A DNA stretch of 64,000 bases from Paenibacillus donghaensis (GCF_002192415.1 NZ_CP021780.1:6324001-6388000), one strand, 5' to 3'. Counted from the first letter of the stretch, positions 12,628 to 23,643 are shown. The notes: generated from the sequence alone by a model not told the origin. Program-made: numbers and translations.

Positions 12628-13581
12628 TTATAGTGTGGTAAAAGAGGCGTCATACAGCCGGAACATCGTCTTGTAGCCAGAGTCGTCGATCTTTATGCCC
12701 ACATCCAGCCTGCCTGTAATCTGCAGCGGCCCCGATACGTATCTCAGCTTCACATCATCCGGCACGAACACGATCATAATCTTGTTCCAGTAGGTCTCAT
12801 CCCCGTTGTCGAACGGACATTCCGCGCCCGGTTCGGGAATCAGCAGAAACCAGTTCTTCTCGAAGGAAAGCACTTCACCCATAAAACCCTTGATTGTGAC
12901 CTCGCTGCCGCTGAGATCCCAGAATTGCTCCGAGGGGCGAGTCTGATCGCTGCCGTCAAAAAATCCGTCCCAGCCGATAGCCGTCAGTCCTGAGGAGGCC
13001 AATGATTTAGGAGCAGGGGTGCTCGGGCGTGCACTGGTTGCTGGCCGAGGTGACACGCTGGCGGCGGTGGCAGTGGCCTCAGGCTCGGATTCAGCCGATG
13101 GCTTGCTGCTCACCGTGGCAGGTGGCCTGGATGGCGGTGCCTTAGGTTCATCGCCGCCCTGTCCTGATGCGTCCTGTCTCTTGGGCGCAGGTGTTGCCTG
13201 GACCGGAGCCGAAGCCGGGGCCGCAGTCGCCTTCGCGGCAAGCGCCGGCTCTCCGGCAGCCTCGGAAGACTGCTCTGCGGCAGGAGTGGCCGGTGCAGCC
13301 GAAACGACTGCATCAGCTGTCGCTTCCGGGCTGGCGGTGACGTCAGGCGTTGTGCTGGCGGCCGTAGCAGCTGTTGCCGCAGTCGCTATTCCGGGTGTTG
13401 CAGCCGGTTGTGAGGGTGACGCTTCAGCTTCCACCGGAGCAGCAAGCTCAGCGGTATGGAGGGAAGAGGCGAAGGAATCTCCCTGGCTAAGGGAGGCATT
13501 GTCCTGGCCGCAGCCTTGCAGTATAAGTGCGCCTGCCGCAGCTGCCAGAATAGAAATCAGCCTGCTTCGAACATAGATCAA
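12628..13581 (-). CDS. lipoprotein with Ala/Pro-rich linker and DUF3299-like domain
   Basis: The 317-residue predicted lipoprotein has a signal peptide ending in lipobox LQGC (Cys24), a long low-complexity Ala/Pro/Thr/Ser linker (about 30-200), and a compact C-terminal domain (about 205-317). That domain's features (VTIKGFM, FLLIPEPGAECPF, ITGRL, FRLYDASF) follow the outline of DUF3299, a family found beside MacB/Lol-type ABC transporters implicated in zinc handling. The TTG at 13581 is preferred over GTG 13590 because AGGAGG, overlapping the permease stop, ends 8 nt before it. It is the last gene of the phosphatase-ABC operon. The DUF3299 match is by eye and remote. Confidence 0.65.
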   Translation of the reverse strand: MIYVRSRLISILAAAAGALILQGCGQDNASLSQGDSFASSLHTAELAAPVEAEASPSQPAATPGIATAATAATAASTTPDVTASPEATADAVVSAAPATPAAEQSSEAAGEPALAAKATAAPASAPVQATPAPKRQDASGQGGDEPKAPPSRPPATVSSKPSAESEPEATATAASVSPRPATSARPSTPAPKSLASSGLTAIGWDGFFDGSDQTRPSEQFWDLSGSEVTIKGFMGEVLSFEKNWFLLIPEPGAECPFDNGDETYWNKIMIVFVPDDVKLRYVSGPLQITGRLDVGIKIDDSGYKTMFRLYDASFTTL

Positions 13582-13593
13582 CCTGTGCACCTC

Positions 13594-14826
13594 CTAGGAT
13601 TTAAACAGCTCCAGCGGATGAAGCCGGTACAGCCGGAAGGCCGGGCCCAGTGAGGACAGCAGGCCTATGCCAAGTGTGCCCGCCACAATCAGAACATGGG
13701 TCTGCGTCCAGTGGTAAGGATTCAGCTGTATGCCTGCTTCGGCGAATATTCTATCCTGCAGAAGGAATGCGCCCAGATGCCCAAGCAACAGACCGGACAG
13801 CAGTCCAACTGACGTTAGCAGCAGGCCTTCGCTGGTTAAGGACATCCAGACATACGCCCGCGATTTGCCGAGCAGGCGCAGCAGGCCCGCGTCTTTCGTA
13901 CGCTCACCCACTGCCGCAATCAGCGATAGCAGGATGGTAATGGCCGCCAGCACTATGCACAGCGCCGTAATGATTCCAACCAGGCGAGAGCCTTGATCCA
14001 CGGCGTTCAGCACATCGGAAACAGCTTTACTGCTGTAGGCGGCTTGAACTCCGCCCTGCCCGTCGAGCGCTTCCTTCAGATCATGCGCGCCCAGCAGACT
14101 GCCCGGTTTCACCAGCACTGCCGTAATCTCGCGGTCTTCCGGGGCCAGTCCGTGTACCGCCCAGGCATAATCCACCGTAGTAAAAATCGCCCGGTCATCC
14201 GGCGTATGCAGCGGCGGCAGAATCCCGGCTACCGTATACAGGAAGCTGCCATGCGCATCCTCTTCTTCATGCGCGCCATGCTCCGCCGACTCTTCGGCAT
14301 CATGCTCACCGCCGGATTCATGCTCCTCGATCAGCCCATGCGCTCCGGTGAAGGTATCGCCGAGCTGCAGGCCCAGGGTCTTAGCCACATGGGAGCCGAG
14401 CACTGCTTCACCAGTTTGGGCATACAGCCTTCCCGACTGAAGCCTCTGATCCCCGTAACGCGTGACGAAATATTCGGGGTCTAGGCCGACGACAGGAAAC
14501 CCGCCGCTGTTGTCTCCGGTTGTCATCGCGTAAGCCTTGTCTGTACCTGCATCCAGCTTCGCCTGCTCGAGTACAGCCAGCGGAATATTCCCGGTCGGGG
14601 CACCGATATGATAGAAGCTGTTCAGCACCAGCTGCGTTTCACTGCCCTCGGCGCCAATCACAAGATCAAATGGACCATAACCGGACTTCGCACCTTGCTC
14701 CACACTGTCACGGGAAAGCGACAGAAGCACAATGAAGGCAACGGTAAGCGCCACTGCGCAGACCGTAAGCAGAGACAAGAAGCGGCGATGCAGCACATTA
14801 CGCAGCGTTAAATGCAGAAGGTTCAT
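13594..14826 (-). CDS. MacB/FtsX-type ABC permease with His-rich loop
   Basis: The 410-residue protein has an N-terminal TM helix (about 17-38), a large external domain (40-280) and three C-terminal helices with FtsX-type features (TKDAGLLRLLGKSRAYVW). Residues 161-193 form an external insertion with six His (163, 169, 175, 183, 186, 192) among many Glu/Asp, a likely metal-binding loop and a hallmark of zinc-related permeases. Its ATG overlaps the stop of the ATPase gene by 4 bp. Lipoprotein-release or substrate-extrusion roles are known for this fold; the His-rich loop and DUF3299-like partner favour metal, probably zinc, by inference. Confidence 0.85.
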   Translation of the reverse strand: MNLLHLTLRNVLHRRFLSLLTVCAVALTVAFIVLLSLSRDSVEQGAKSGYGPFDLVIGAEGSETQLVLNSFYHIGAPTGNIPLAVLEQAKLDAGTDKAYAMTTGDNSGGFPVVGLDPEYFVTRYGDQRLQSGRLYAQTGEAVLGSHVAKTLGLQLGDTFTGAHGLIEEHESGGEHDAEESAEHGAHEEEDAHGSFLYTVAGILPPLHTPDDRAIFTTVDYAWAVHGLAPEDREITAVLVKPGSLLGAHDLKEALDGQGGVQAAYSSKAVSDVLNAVDQGSRLVGIITALCIVLAAITILLSLIAAVGERTKDAGLLRLLGKSRAYVWMSLTSEGLLLTSVGLLSGLLLGHLGAFLLQDRIFAEAGIQLNPYHWTQTHVLIVAGTLGIGLLSSLGPAFRLYRLHPLELFKS

Positions 14827-15539
14827 CCGCCAAATCCCTCCCGCTGTTCCAGTCCGGTCGTGCGGCTCAGGCCAGGCTGACGAATCTGATTCATGTCATG
14901 GATATGGAGACATCTGCTGAATCGCGCCGCAAGATTAAGATCATGTGTGACCACAATCAGCGTATGTCTGATGCCGCGGCTGAGTCCAAGCAGCAGCGAT
15001 GCGATCTCGTCCGCTGTTTCCCAGTCCAGACTGCCGGTAGGCTCATCCGCCAGCACAAGCGGCGGCTGGTTGATCAGCGCCCGCACGATCGCCACACGCT
15101 GCTGCTGCCCGCGTGAGAGCTGGGAGGGCAGATGCTGCCCGCGGTCCTGCAGCCCCACCCGCTCCAGCCATTCGCTGATAACCGCGGCTCTGGCCTTGGA
15201 AGAGATCGCGCCTGTCATGGCAATCTCAATATTCTGTCTTGCATTCAGCGAGGGAATGAGATGAAAGTTCTGCATCACATATCCGATCCGGCTGGCCCGA
15301 AAGGCATCGCGCTGTGCTTCACCAAGCGAATGGAGCGGCTGATTATCCAGCAGGATCTCCCCGCGATCCGGCCGCAGGAGACCGCTGATCAAATGCAGCA
15401 GCGTGCTTTTGCCGGAGCCGCTGGGGCCGGTAATCGCCACCTGCTCCCCTGGTTCCACCTTCCACTGCGGGATATCCAGAATGGGCACAGACCGGCCATC
15501 CACCTGAAATTGTTTCTGCAGATCTCGGATATGCAGCAA
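14823..15539 (-). CDS. LolD/MacB-type ABC transporter ATP-binding protein
   Basis: The 238-residue ATPase carries Walker A GPSGSGKSTLLH, a Q-loop (YVMQNFHLIPSL), the signature LSRGQQQRVAI (LSRGQ in place of the more usual LSGGQ), Walker B LVLADEPTGSLD and an H-loop (VVTHD). The best start is TTG at 15539, since AGGAGG lies 7 nt before it and overlaps the stop of the phosphatase gene; the longer frame to 15587 lacks a site. It powers the His-rich permease encoded immediately downstream (4-bp overlap). This family usually drives mechanotransmission by FtsX-type permeases, not channel transport. Confidence 0.92.
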   Translation of the reverse strand: MLHIRDLQKQFQVDGRSVPILDIPQWKVEPGEQVAITGPSGSGKSTLLHLISGLLRPDRGEILLDNQPLHSLGEAQRDAFRASRIGYVMQNFHLIPSLNARQNIEIAMTGAISSKARAAVISEWLERVGLQDRGQHLPSQLSRGQQQRVAIVRALINQPPLVLADEPTGSLDWETADEIASLLLGLSRGIRHTLIVVTHDLNLAARFSRCLHIHDMNQIRQPGLSRTTGLEQREGFGG

Positions 15540-15550
15540 GTCAATCCCTC

Positions 15551-17278
15551 CTATCTCAATACAATCCGTTCGGACAAGGCGTCCCATTTCAGTGCGGTTC
15601 CGGTCAGCTGGCTGAAGGCCGCAAGTGGCAGGTACAGCTTGCCATTGTCCACATCGACGGTATATGTTGCTGCTTTTCCATTCAGCTTGGCGGTTTTGGC
15701 ACTTAGATTAAGCTCTACGGCATTTTTGCCCAGTGTGAGCTTGGCTGTGGAAGCATCGCCTTTATAGGCGCCGCCAAGAGCTTTGACAAGGGCCTCAGCC
15801 GGGAACAGCACCTCGTTCTCACGGCTGATTTTAAATTTAGGATACAGGTACTTCGACTGCAGCTCTGTGGAGCGCTTATTCAGATCAAGACCCAGAATTT
15901 TGGCACCGGCTGTGGCTATTTCGGTGTTGTCCACCTGCCCTTTAACCTGATCTGCTATCGGTCCATACGCCCAGACACCTACATCCACCGCCGAGTGTCC
16001 ATGACCCGACCAGCCTACAAGCAAACGTTTGGAGATTACGGCATTATATGCGCCTTCACGTTTGTAGGAAGAACCGTCACCGTTCATAATCTGCTGAACC
16101 TCTTCATCGGAAAGATCAGTGATCCAGGTGTTGGCTGTTACAATGGTCCGAATCTCTTCGGGTGTTTGCGCTGCTTCCAGGGAAGCGGCCAAAGTCTCGG
16201 AGGAATGCTTCTGCTTATCCCAGAGGTCAATATTAATCTCATAGATATTATCGCGTGAAAGAGACAGGCCTCCGGTTTCATGGTCAGCTGTAACAACAAC
16301 AGAGGTATTGCCGTCTTTTTTGGCAAATTCAATGGCTGTCTTGAACGCCGCGTCGAAATCCAGCGCTTCCTGCACCAAGGTCGGCAGGTCATTGGCATGT
16401 CCGGCATGATCAATCCGGCCGCCTTCCACCATCATCACGAATCCGTCTTTGTCATTGGAGAGCACCTTCAGGGCTTTCGAGGTCATGGCCGCCAGGCTGG
16501 GAACCTCGGCAGTACGCTCCGGAACATAGGCTACATGGGAGTTTCCGAACAGTCCGAGCACCTTGGTCGTTGAAGCCGGCAGCGCGTTCAGACTGGCTGT
16601 GTTCTCCACCAGCTTGTAGCCTTTGGCCTGGAAGTCGGGAAGGATATTTTTGTCCGAGCGTTTGCCCTTCTCCTCTTTGGTCGTAAAGAACTGCTTGCCG
16701 CCGCCCAGCAGCACATCAACGCCACTCTCCAGATACTGCGAAGCAATCGCCGATTCATTGTCCCGGCTGCGGACATGTGATGCATAGACGGCCGGGGTAG
16801 CATGCGTAATCCGAGCGGTAGTAACCAGACCTGTGGACTTCCCGTTGTTCTCGGCCGCTTCTATAATCGATGCAAACGGCTTGGCTACATCCTCATTGGA
16901 TACGCTGATGCCTGCATTATAGGTTTTGTGTCCGGTGGCGAAAGCGGTACCCGCTGAAGCGGAGTCCGTTACAATCCCCGAAACAATCTTGTCCCCGTCT
17001 TCCCCCCGGTCAGCATATGTAGTAGCCTGTCCCACGTAATATGGATCAAGATTAAGATGGCTGACTCCCTTGGTGTACTGCTGGAAGTATCGTGCGGCCG
17101 AGACCTGGGCCGGGCCCATGCCATCGCCAATCAGAACGATCAGATTCTTGGACTGCCCTTTGGCGGCAACCGCCTTCTGTGTCTGGCTCTGTGCCGCTCC
17201 AACGAGGGTGGAGCCAGAAACCACTGCTGCTGCCAGTCCGCCGATAACCATACTTTTCATGATTTTATTCAACTTCAT
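15551..17278 (-). CDS. secreted alkaline phosphatase with C-terminal copper-amine-oxidase-N-like domain
   Basis: The 575-residue precursor has a signal peptide (about 1-30) and a PhoA-type phosphatase domain. Visible motifs are the first metal site GDGMG, the nucleophile region TDSASAG (Ser106), EGGRIDHAGH and TADHETGG; these bind two Zn and one Mg in the family. Residues about 480-575 form an extra domain with the pattern of copper-amine-oxidase N-terminal repeats (VLFPAEALVKALGG, LYLPLAAFSQLTG), common on Paenibacillus secreted proteins, probably for wall attachment. The ATG at 17278 has GGAAGGGG rather close; the TTG two codons later is an alternative. It is the first gene of an operon whose other members look zinc-related. 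Confidence 0.93.
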   Translation of the reverse strand: MKLNKIMKSMVIGGLAAAVVSGSTLVGAAQSQTQKAVAAKGQSKNLIVLIGDGMGPAQVSAARYFQQYTKGVSHLNLDPYYVGQATTYADRGEDGDKIVSGIVTDSASAGTAFATGHKTYNAGISVSNEDVAKPFASIIEAAENNGKSTGLVTTARITHATPAVYASHVRSRDNESAIASQYLESGVDVLLGGGKQFFTTKEEKGKRSDKNILPDFQAKGYKLVENTASLNALPASTTKVLGLFGNSHVAYVPERTAEVPSLAAMTSKALKVLSNDKDGFVMMVEGGRIDHAGHANDLPTLVQEALDFDAAFKTAIEFAKKDGNTSVVVTADHETGGLSLSRDNIYEINIDLWDKQKHSSETLAASLEAAQTPEEIRTIVTANTWITDLSDEEVQQIMNGDGSSYKREGAYNAVISKRLLVGWSGHGHSAVDVGVWAYGPIADQVKGQVDNTEIATAGAKILGLDLNKRSTELQSKYLYPKFKISRENEVLFPAEALVKALGGAYKGDASTAKLTLGKNAVELNLSAKTAKLNGKAATYTVDVDNGKLYLPLAAFSQLTGTALKWDALSERIVLR

Positions 17279-17289
17279 TCCCCTTCCAT

Positions 17290-17339
17290 ATGATCAAGAT
17301 TTCATTAAGCATAACGTTCAATGATCAAGGCTCTGTCAA
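17290..17339 (-). promoter_or_regulatory. phosphatase operon promoter region with direct repeats
   Basis: The minus strand has TTGACA at 17339-17334. ATGATCAAG (plus-strand reading) occurs twice, at 17290-17298 and 17321-17329, 31 bp or three helical turns apart. TCATT/AATGA arms lie between the copies. TTGACA and TTGATC are also 11 bp apart on the minus strand, the period of Firmicute Pho boxes. No convincing -10 is at ideal spacing (TATGCT is 20 bp on). It is likely a regulated promoter; the regulator is undetermined. Confidence 0.4.
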
Positions 17340-17369
17340 AATAAGTAGAGGGTTGTATTAAATAAGGAA

Positions 17370-17734
17370 TCGATCCCTCCCAAACCCTCCCTTCCAAGGG
17401 AGGGCCCCAAAGGGTTGCACCCTCTGGACACCGGCAAGTTTGGCGAATGAGTCTGGCGGTACGGTGATTAGGAAGGTAAGGTGCGAGGAGCGCTTAGCCC
17501 TGCGGGACCGCTTGGACGTCACAGGGTATGGCCTGCTATCCCTGACGGGATGCACGGCCGGCGGCTAAGGTCAAAAGCGGGCTGTTCCTGCGGAATGCGC
17601 AAGACCTTAAGGTCAAAAGCGGGCTGTTCCTGCGGAATGTGCAAAACCTTAAGGTCAAAAGCGGGCTGTTCCTGCGGAATGCGCAAAACCTTAAGGTCAA
17701 AAGCGGGCTGTTCCTGCGGAATGTGCAAAACCTT
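17370..17734. repeat. modular repeat, copy 1 (conserved head plus four 42-bp units)
   Basis: The head (17370-17566) begins with 63 bp (to 17432) identical to 51385-51447, including the hairpin CCCTCCCTT-CC-AAGGGAGGG, and continues as a diverged but clear homologue. Four contiguous 42-bp units follow (17567-17608, 17609-17650, 17651-17692, 17693-17734), each containing GCGGGCTGTTCCTGCGGAAT. The units differ mainly at a GCGCAAG/GTGCAAA position and join through the palindrome ACCTTAAGGT. Because 42 is a multiple of three, frames stay open on both strands; these are not genes. Confidence 0.9.
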
Positions 17735-17872
17735 ATACTCCATTGGCTCCAGCTAGGGTTCTAAGGGATGTCGTGGATTCTTGCGAGTAATCAAATGTAA
17801 ACGTGGTCACTACTCAGAAGCCCCGTAGGATAGAACTAAACGTCTGATCTCTCTATATCAGTCTACTCCACC

Positions 17873-18063
17873 GAATTAGTTGCGAATCTGCATCTAATTC
17901 CCCGTTTTATTCCGTTTTGGAGCAAATAAGTGCGAATACGCATCTAATTTCGGTTTTTGAGCGTTAAGGAAACGTTTTTCTCGAAAATAGTTGCAGATTC
18001 GCACTTATTTGCCTGATACCATCTATTTCACCTGAAATTAGATGCGCTTTTGCATCTAATTTC
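17873..18063. repeat. cluster of four related palindromic elements
   Basis: Four 27-30-bp imperfect palindromes occur at 17873-17900, 17924-17950, 17984-18010 and 18034-18063. They follow the pattern (A)AATTAG-TGCGAAT-TGCATCTAATT(T). The last has perfect 12-bp arms, GAAATTAGATGC and GCATCTAATTTC, around a 6-nt loop. The third is in reverse orientation relative to the second. The rest of 17735-18206 holds no gene that I can support. Confidence 0.8.
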
Positions 18064-18206
18064 TCTGAATGCTCTAGTGTAACTTTCTACCATCTTCAGC
18101 ATGACCTAAGTAGCAACCGTTTCCGTACTTATTTTCTTCAGCCAGAAATTATCGGCCAATTGGTACGTTTTCTAATGCTCTCAATAGAAGATTTAGTGGT
18201 AACTAT

Positions 18207-18237
18207 AAAAAAGCCCCTGCACAGAAACACAGGGGGC
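18207..18237 (-). terminator. intrinsic terminator after ligA
   Basis: The minus strand reads GCCCCCTG-loop-CAGGGGC followed by TTTTTT. It lies about 90 bp beyond the ligA stop. Confidence 0.85.
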
Positions 18238-18325
18238 GGTATAAATATGCTGAACATACAGGCTACTATTTACGGTTTACGGTGTCAGCATTCGCAGGGT
18301 TGTCGATTGCTTAGAAGCTTACAGC

Positions 18326-20398
<2,073 letters not shown>

Positions 20399-20410
20399 TT
20401 AAACGCCCGA

Positions 20411-22714
20411 TTATTCGACCTTGGTAATCGGCGCGAACCCTGCAAGCAGCCGTTTCACCCCGACCGGTGCCGGAAAAGCAATCTGCAGCTCCGTATCGTT
20501 GCCGCTGCCTTTGACGGACACCACGGTACCGATGCCCCATTTGCCATGGGAGACCTTGTCGCCCGCCTTGAAATCGGCGTCCGCAGCCCCCGCCCCGGGA
20601 GCGCGCTGCCCTCCCGTGGTCACGGTCACACGGCCCTTGCCAGCCGGCGTTGCTCCGGCGGCGCCTGCGCGCCCGCCGAAGTTCCCGCCTCCGCCGCCGC
20701 TGAAGCCGCGGCCGCCATAGGCACCGCCTACCTCCGCGCCTCCGCGCCGGAAGCGGTCGTTCACTATCACAGTGTCTTCCTTCAGTTCCTCTGGAATCTC
20801 CTCCAGGAACCGGGACGGCGGATTGGCATTCGTCCGTCCAAAGAGCGTGCGCATCCGTGCGCAGGAGAGAAACAGCTGTTTCTCGGCGCGGGTGATGCCC
20901 ACGTACGCGAGCCGTCGTTCCTCCTCCAGCTCGTCGTTGTCCTGGAAGGCGCGGCTGTGCGGGAACACGCCTTCTTCCATCCCGACGATGAATACCGTCG
21001 GGAACTCCAGCCCCTTAGCGCTGTGCATCGTCATCAGCACCACCGCGTCGCTGCGCTCTTCCTCATCGTCATTCACGCTGTCGATGTCAGCGATCAGCGC
21101 CAGGTCGGTGAGGAAGGAGACCAGCGACTTGTCTTCGTTGTTTTTCTCAAATTCCATCGTCACGGACAGGAACTCATCAATATTCTCCAGCCGCGAGCGC
21201 GATTCTAGCGTATTCTCGTTCTGCAGCTCCAGCCGGTATTGCGACAGCTCCAGAATCTTCTCGGTCAGCTCGGTGACCGACAGGAACTCCACCATCCGGT
21301 GCAGCGCTTCGATCATGTCATAGAATTCCACCAGCATATTGCGGGTGCGTCCGGCGAAGCCGAGATCGTCAACCGTCTGCAGGACACGGAAGATGGAAAC
21401 TCCGCGTTCTCCCGCTGCCGCAGCCAGCTTGCCGACCGTCGTGTCTCCGAGGCCGCGCTTCGGCACATTAATGATTCGCGTCAGACTGATATCATCATCT
21501 GGATTGGACAATAACCGCAAGTATGCCAGCAGATCCTTGATCTCCTTACGATCGTAGAACTTGATGCCTCCTACGATCTGGTACGGGATATCCGATTTGA
21601 TCAGAATTTCCTCGATAACCCGGGACTGCGCATTGGTGCGGTACAGAATGGCATGGCTCTGATAATCCTGGCCTTTCTTCACATTCTTGCTGATCTCACC
21701 GGTCACGAAATAACCTTCATCATGCTCCGAATCGGCCCGGTACACCTTAATCTTGGCGCCTTCGTCAGAATCGGTCCACAGCTTCTTCGGCTTGCGTCCG
21801 GTGTTCAGCGCAATCACGCCATTGGCTGCATTCAGAATGTTGGAGGTAGAGCGGTAATTCTGCTCTAGCAGAATCGTCTTCGCTTCGGGGTAATCCTCTT
21901 CGAAGTTGAGGATATTGGTAATATCCGCCCCGCGCCAGCGGTAAATCGACTGGTCACTGTCCCCCACCACACAGATCCGGTGATGGCTATCAGCCAGCAT
22001 CTGGCACAGCATATATTGTGCTCGGTTGGTATCCTGATACTCATCCACATGGATATACTTGAATTTCTTCTGATAGAAATCCAGCACCTCTGGTACTTCT
22101 TTAAACAATTCAATGCTCTTCATAATCAGGTCGTCGAAATCAAGCGAATTATTACTCTTCAGCCGCCGCTGGTACATCTTATAGACCTTGGCCACCAGTC
22201 CTTCAAAATAATCACCGGCCTTCTGCTCGTATTGCCCAGGAGTCACCAGCTCATTCTTCGCAGTGCTGACCATAGCCTGGACAGCCTTCGGCTCGAACTT
22301 CTTCGTGTCGATGTTCAGTTCCTTCATACAATTGCGGATTACCGACAGCTGGTCCGTAGAATCGAGAATCGAGAAATTGGAGGTGAAGCCAATCCGCTCA
22401 ATATCCTTGCGCAGAATCCGTACGCACATGGAGTGAAAGGTCGAAACCCAGATGTCCTTGCCCTCAGGTCCCACCAGCTTAGAGACACGATCCTGCATTT
22501 CTCTTGCGGCCTTGTTCGTAAAGGTAATAGCCAGAATGGCCCATGGCGGAGCCTTGCGCTGGGCGATCAGCCAGGCAATCCGATGCGTCAGCACCCGGGT
22601 CTTACCGCTGCCGGCACCTGCCATAATAAGCAGTGGACCTTCTGTAGTCTCCACCGCCTGGCGTTGTGGAGGATTAAGCCGGCTTACGGCTTCTTGTATA
22701 CTTACAAGTTGCAT
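20411..22714 (-). CDS. pcrA: ATP-dependent DNA helicase PcrA (UvrD family)
   Basis: This SF1A 3'-5' helicase of replication and repair has 767 residues. Walker A is AGAGSGKT (32-39); other motifs are [38 protein letters not shown] and VGITRAEK. A linker near residues 655-700 is very Gly/Arg-rich ([21 protein letters not shown]). It precedes the C-terminal RNA-polymerase-interacting Tudor-like domain ([18 protein letters not shown]). The ATG at 22714 follows AAAGGAG at 11 nt, slightly long, and the gap is a perfect palindrome. It lies between pcrB and ligA, as in Bacillus. Confidence 0.97.
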   Translation of the reverse strand: MQLVSIQEAVSRLNPPQRQAVETTEGPLLIMAGAGSGKTRVLTHRIAWLIAQRKAPPWAILAITFTNKAAREMQDRVSKLVGPEGKDIWVSTFHSMCVRILRKDIERIGFTSNFSILDSTDQLSVIRNCMKELNIDTKKFEPKAVQAMVSTAKNELVTPGQYEQKAGDYFEGLVAKVYKMYQRRLKSNNSLDFDDLIMKSIELFKEVPEVLDFYQKKFKYIHVDEYQDTNRAQYMLCQMLADSHHRICVVGDSDQSIYRWRGADITNILNFEEDYPEAKTILLEQNYRSTSNILNAANGVIALNTGRKPKKLWTDSDEGAKIKVYRADSEHDEGYFVTGEISKNVKKGQDYQSHAILYRTNAQSRVIEEILIKSDIPYQIVGGIKFYDRKEIKDLLAYLRLLSNPDDDISLTRIINVPKRGLGDTTVGKLAAAAGERGVSIFRVLQTVDDLGFAGRTRNMLVEFYDMIEALHRMVEFLSVTELTEKILELSQYRLELQNENTLESRSRLENIDEFLSVTMEFEKNNEDKSLVSFLTDLALIADIDSVNDDEEERSDAVVLMTMHSAKGLEFPTVFIVGMEEGVFPHSRAFQDNDELEEERRLAYVGITRAEKQLFLSCARMRTLFGRTNANPPSRFLEEIPEELKEDTVIVNDRFRRGGAEVGGAYGGRGFSGGGGGNFGGRAGAAGATPAGKGRVTVTTGGQRAPGAGAADADFKAGDKVSHGKWGIGTVVSVKGSGNDTELQIAFPAPVGVKRLLAGFAPITKVE

Positions 22715-22726
22715 GTTATAACATGC
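22711..22726. promoter_or_regulatory. 16-bp perfect palindrome spanning the pcrA start
   Basis: GCATGTTATAACATGC lies between the pcrA ribosome binding site and its ATG, including the start codon. In mRNA it could only form a tight, small-loop hairpin, so a protein site or chance are alternatives. Confidence 0.4.
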
Positions 22727-22775
22727 TCCTTTCTGAATATGAAATAATGTTCCTAAGTAGTCCTAACTATAACTA

Positions 22776-23495
22776 CTAATCGAGCTTCAGCTGCGTGGTC
22801 TGCCGCACCGCCTCAACGGTCAGCAAGGCTTGCTCCAGATCGTGATAAATAATGTTGCCTACAACGACCGTATCACAAAGAGCAGCCGCTTGTTCAGCTT
22901 CTGTCTTCGAGGCAATGCCGCCGCCATAGAACAGCTGGCTGTGCTCTACACACTCGCGTACCGTCCGTACGGTGTCCATCTCCCCGAATCTGCCGCTATA
23001 CTCCAGATACACAACGGGAAGGCTCATCAGCTTGTCCGCTACCTGTGCGTAAGCCGCTGCGGCTTCTGCATCCAGCGAGGTGTCCGCCTGAGTGAGTCGT
23101 GCTACAGTGGAATCCCCGTTCAGCACAATATAACCTTCAGTCAGCAGCAGATCCCAGGGAATTAGAGAGCCATAACGTTCTACCGCACGGCGGTGATGGC
23201 CTACAATCCAGGCCGGATCAGGTGTGTTCAGCACCATGGGAATCATGTAGAGGTCAAACCCGGGGACAATTGCCTCCAGATCAGATACCTCCAGTGCACA
23301 GGGGATAGCATACTGCCTTATACGTGACAGCAGCTCCACCGTATTGTGATAGGTTACTCCTGTCGAGCCGCCTACCAGCAGCGCGTCCGTCCCTGAGAGG
23401 CAGACCGCATTCAGTCCCGCATCATCCAGCTCCCGGTCCGGGTCAAGCTTGAACACATGGCGCCAAGGTTTTATCATCTGCTGCGTTACATTCAT
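22776..23495 (-). CDS. pcrB: heptaprenylglyceryl phosphate synthase PcrB
   Basis: A TIM-barrel prenyltransferase of 239 residues. In Firmicutes PcrB joins heptaprenyl diphosphate to glycerol 1-phosphate, making archaeal-type ether lipids. WRHVFKLDPDRELDD, LVGGSTGVTY, YLEYSG and LFYGGGI match the phosphate- and substrate-binding loops of the family. The ATG at 23495 is preceded by GGATGGAG at 7 nt. It sits 61 bp upstream of pcrA in the same orientation, the conserved Bacillales arrangement, and is probably cotranscribed. Confidence 0.94.
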   Translation of the reverse strand: MNVTQQMIKPWRHVFKLDPDRELDDAGLNAVCLSGTDALLVGGSTGVTYHNTVELLSRIRQYAIPCALEVSDLEAIVPGFDLYMIPMVLNTPDPAWIVGHHRRAVERYGSLIPWDLLLTEGYIVLNGDSTVARLTQADTSLDAEAAAAYAQVADKLMSLPVVYLEYSGRFGEMDTVRTVRECVEHSQLFYGGGIASKTEAEQAAALCDTVVVGNIIYHDLEQALLTVEAVRQTTQLKLD

Positions 23496-23613
23496 GGATA
23501 TACTCCATCCTTGTTATTCATCTTTATTCCATGCCAAAGACACTCCTGCAGGCTGCAAAAGATATAAATCTAGTCTATGCCAGCACAGCAGGTGTGTCAA
23601 TTTAAAGCAGCTA

Positions 23614-23643
23614 AAAATGCGAACATTTTTTCGCATTTTTTAT
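23614..23643. terminator. intrinsic terminator after the GDPD gene
   Basis: AAAAATGCGAA-CATTTT-TTCGCATTTTTTA has T-runs on both strands. It lies about 40 bp after the GDPD-type gene on the minus strand and could serve either direction. Confidence 0.75.

Noticed and set aside
13019..13576. Ala/Gly-rich plus-strand frame opposite the lipoprotein linker
   Set aside because: Low-complexity complement of the Ala/Pro/Thr linker; no binding site.
17378..18060. Possible CRISPR array, because of regular repeats near 17.5 and 18.0 kb
   Set aside because: The 42-bp units are contiguous with no spacers, the palindromes are irregularly spaced with related inter-sequences, and no cas genes are nearby.
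20546..21208. 220-residue frame antisense to pcrA
   Set aside because: A shadow of a GC-rich coding strand: no binding site, no family features.
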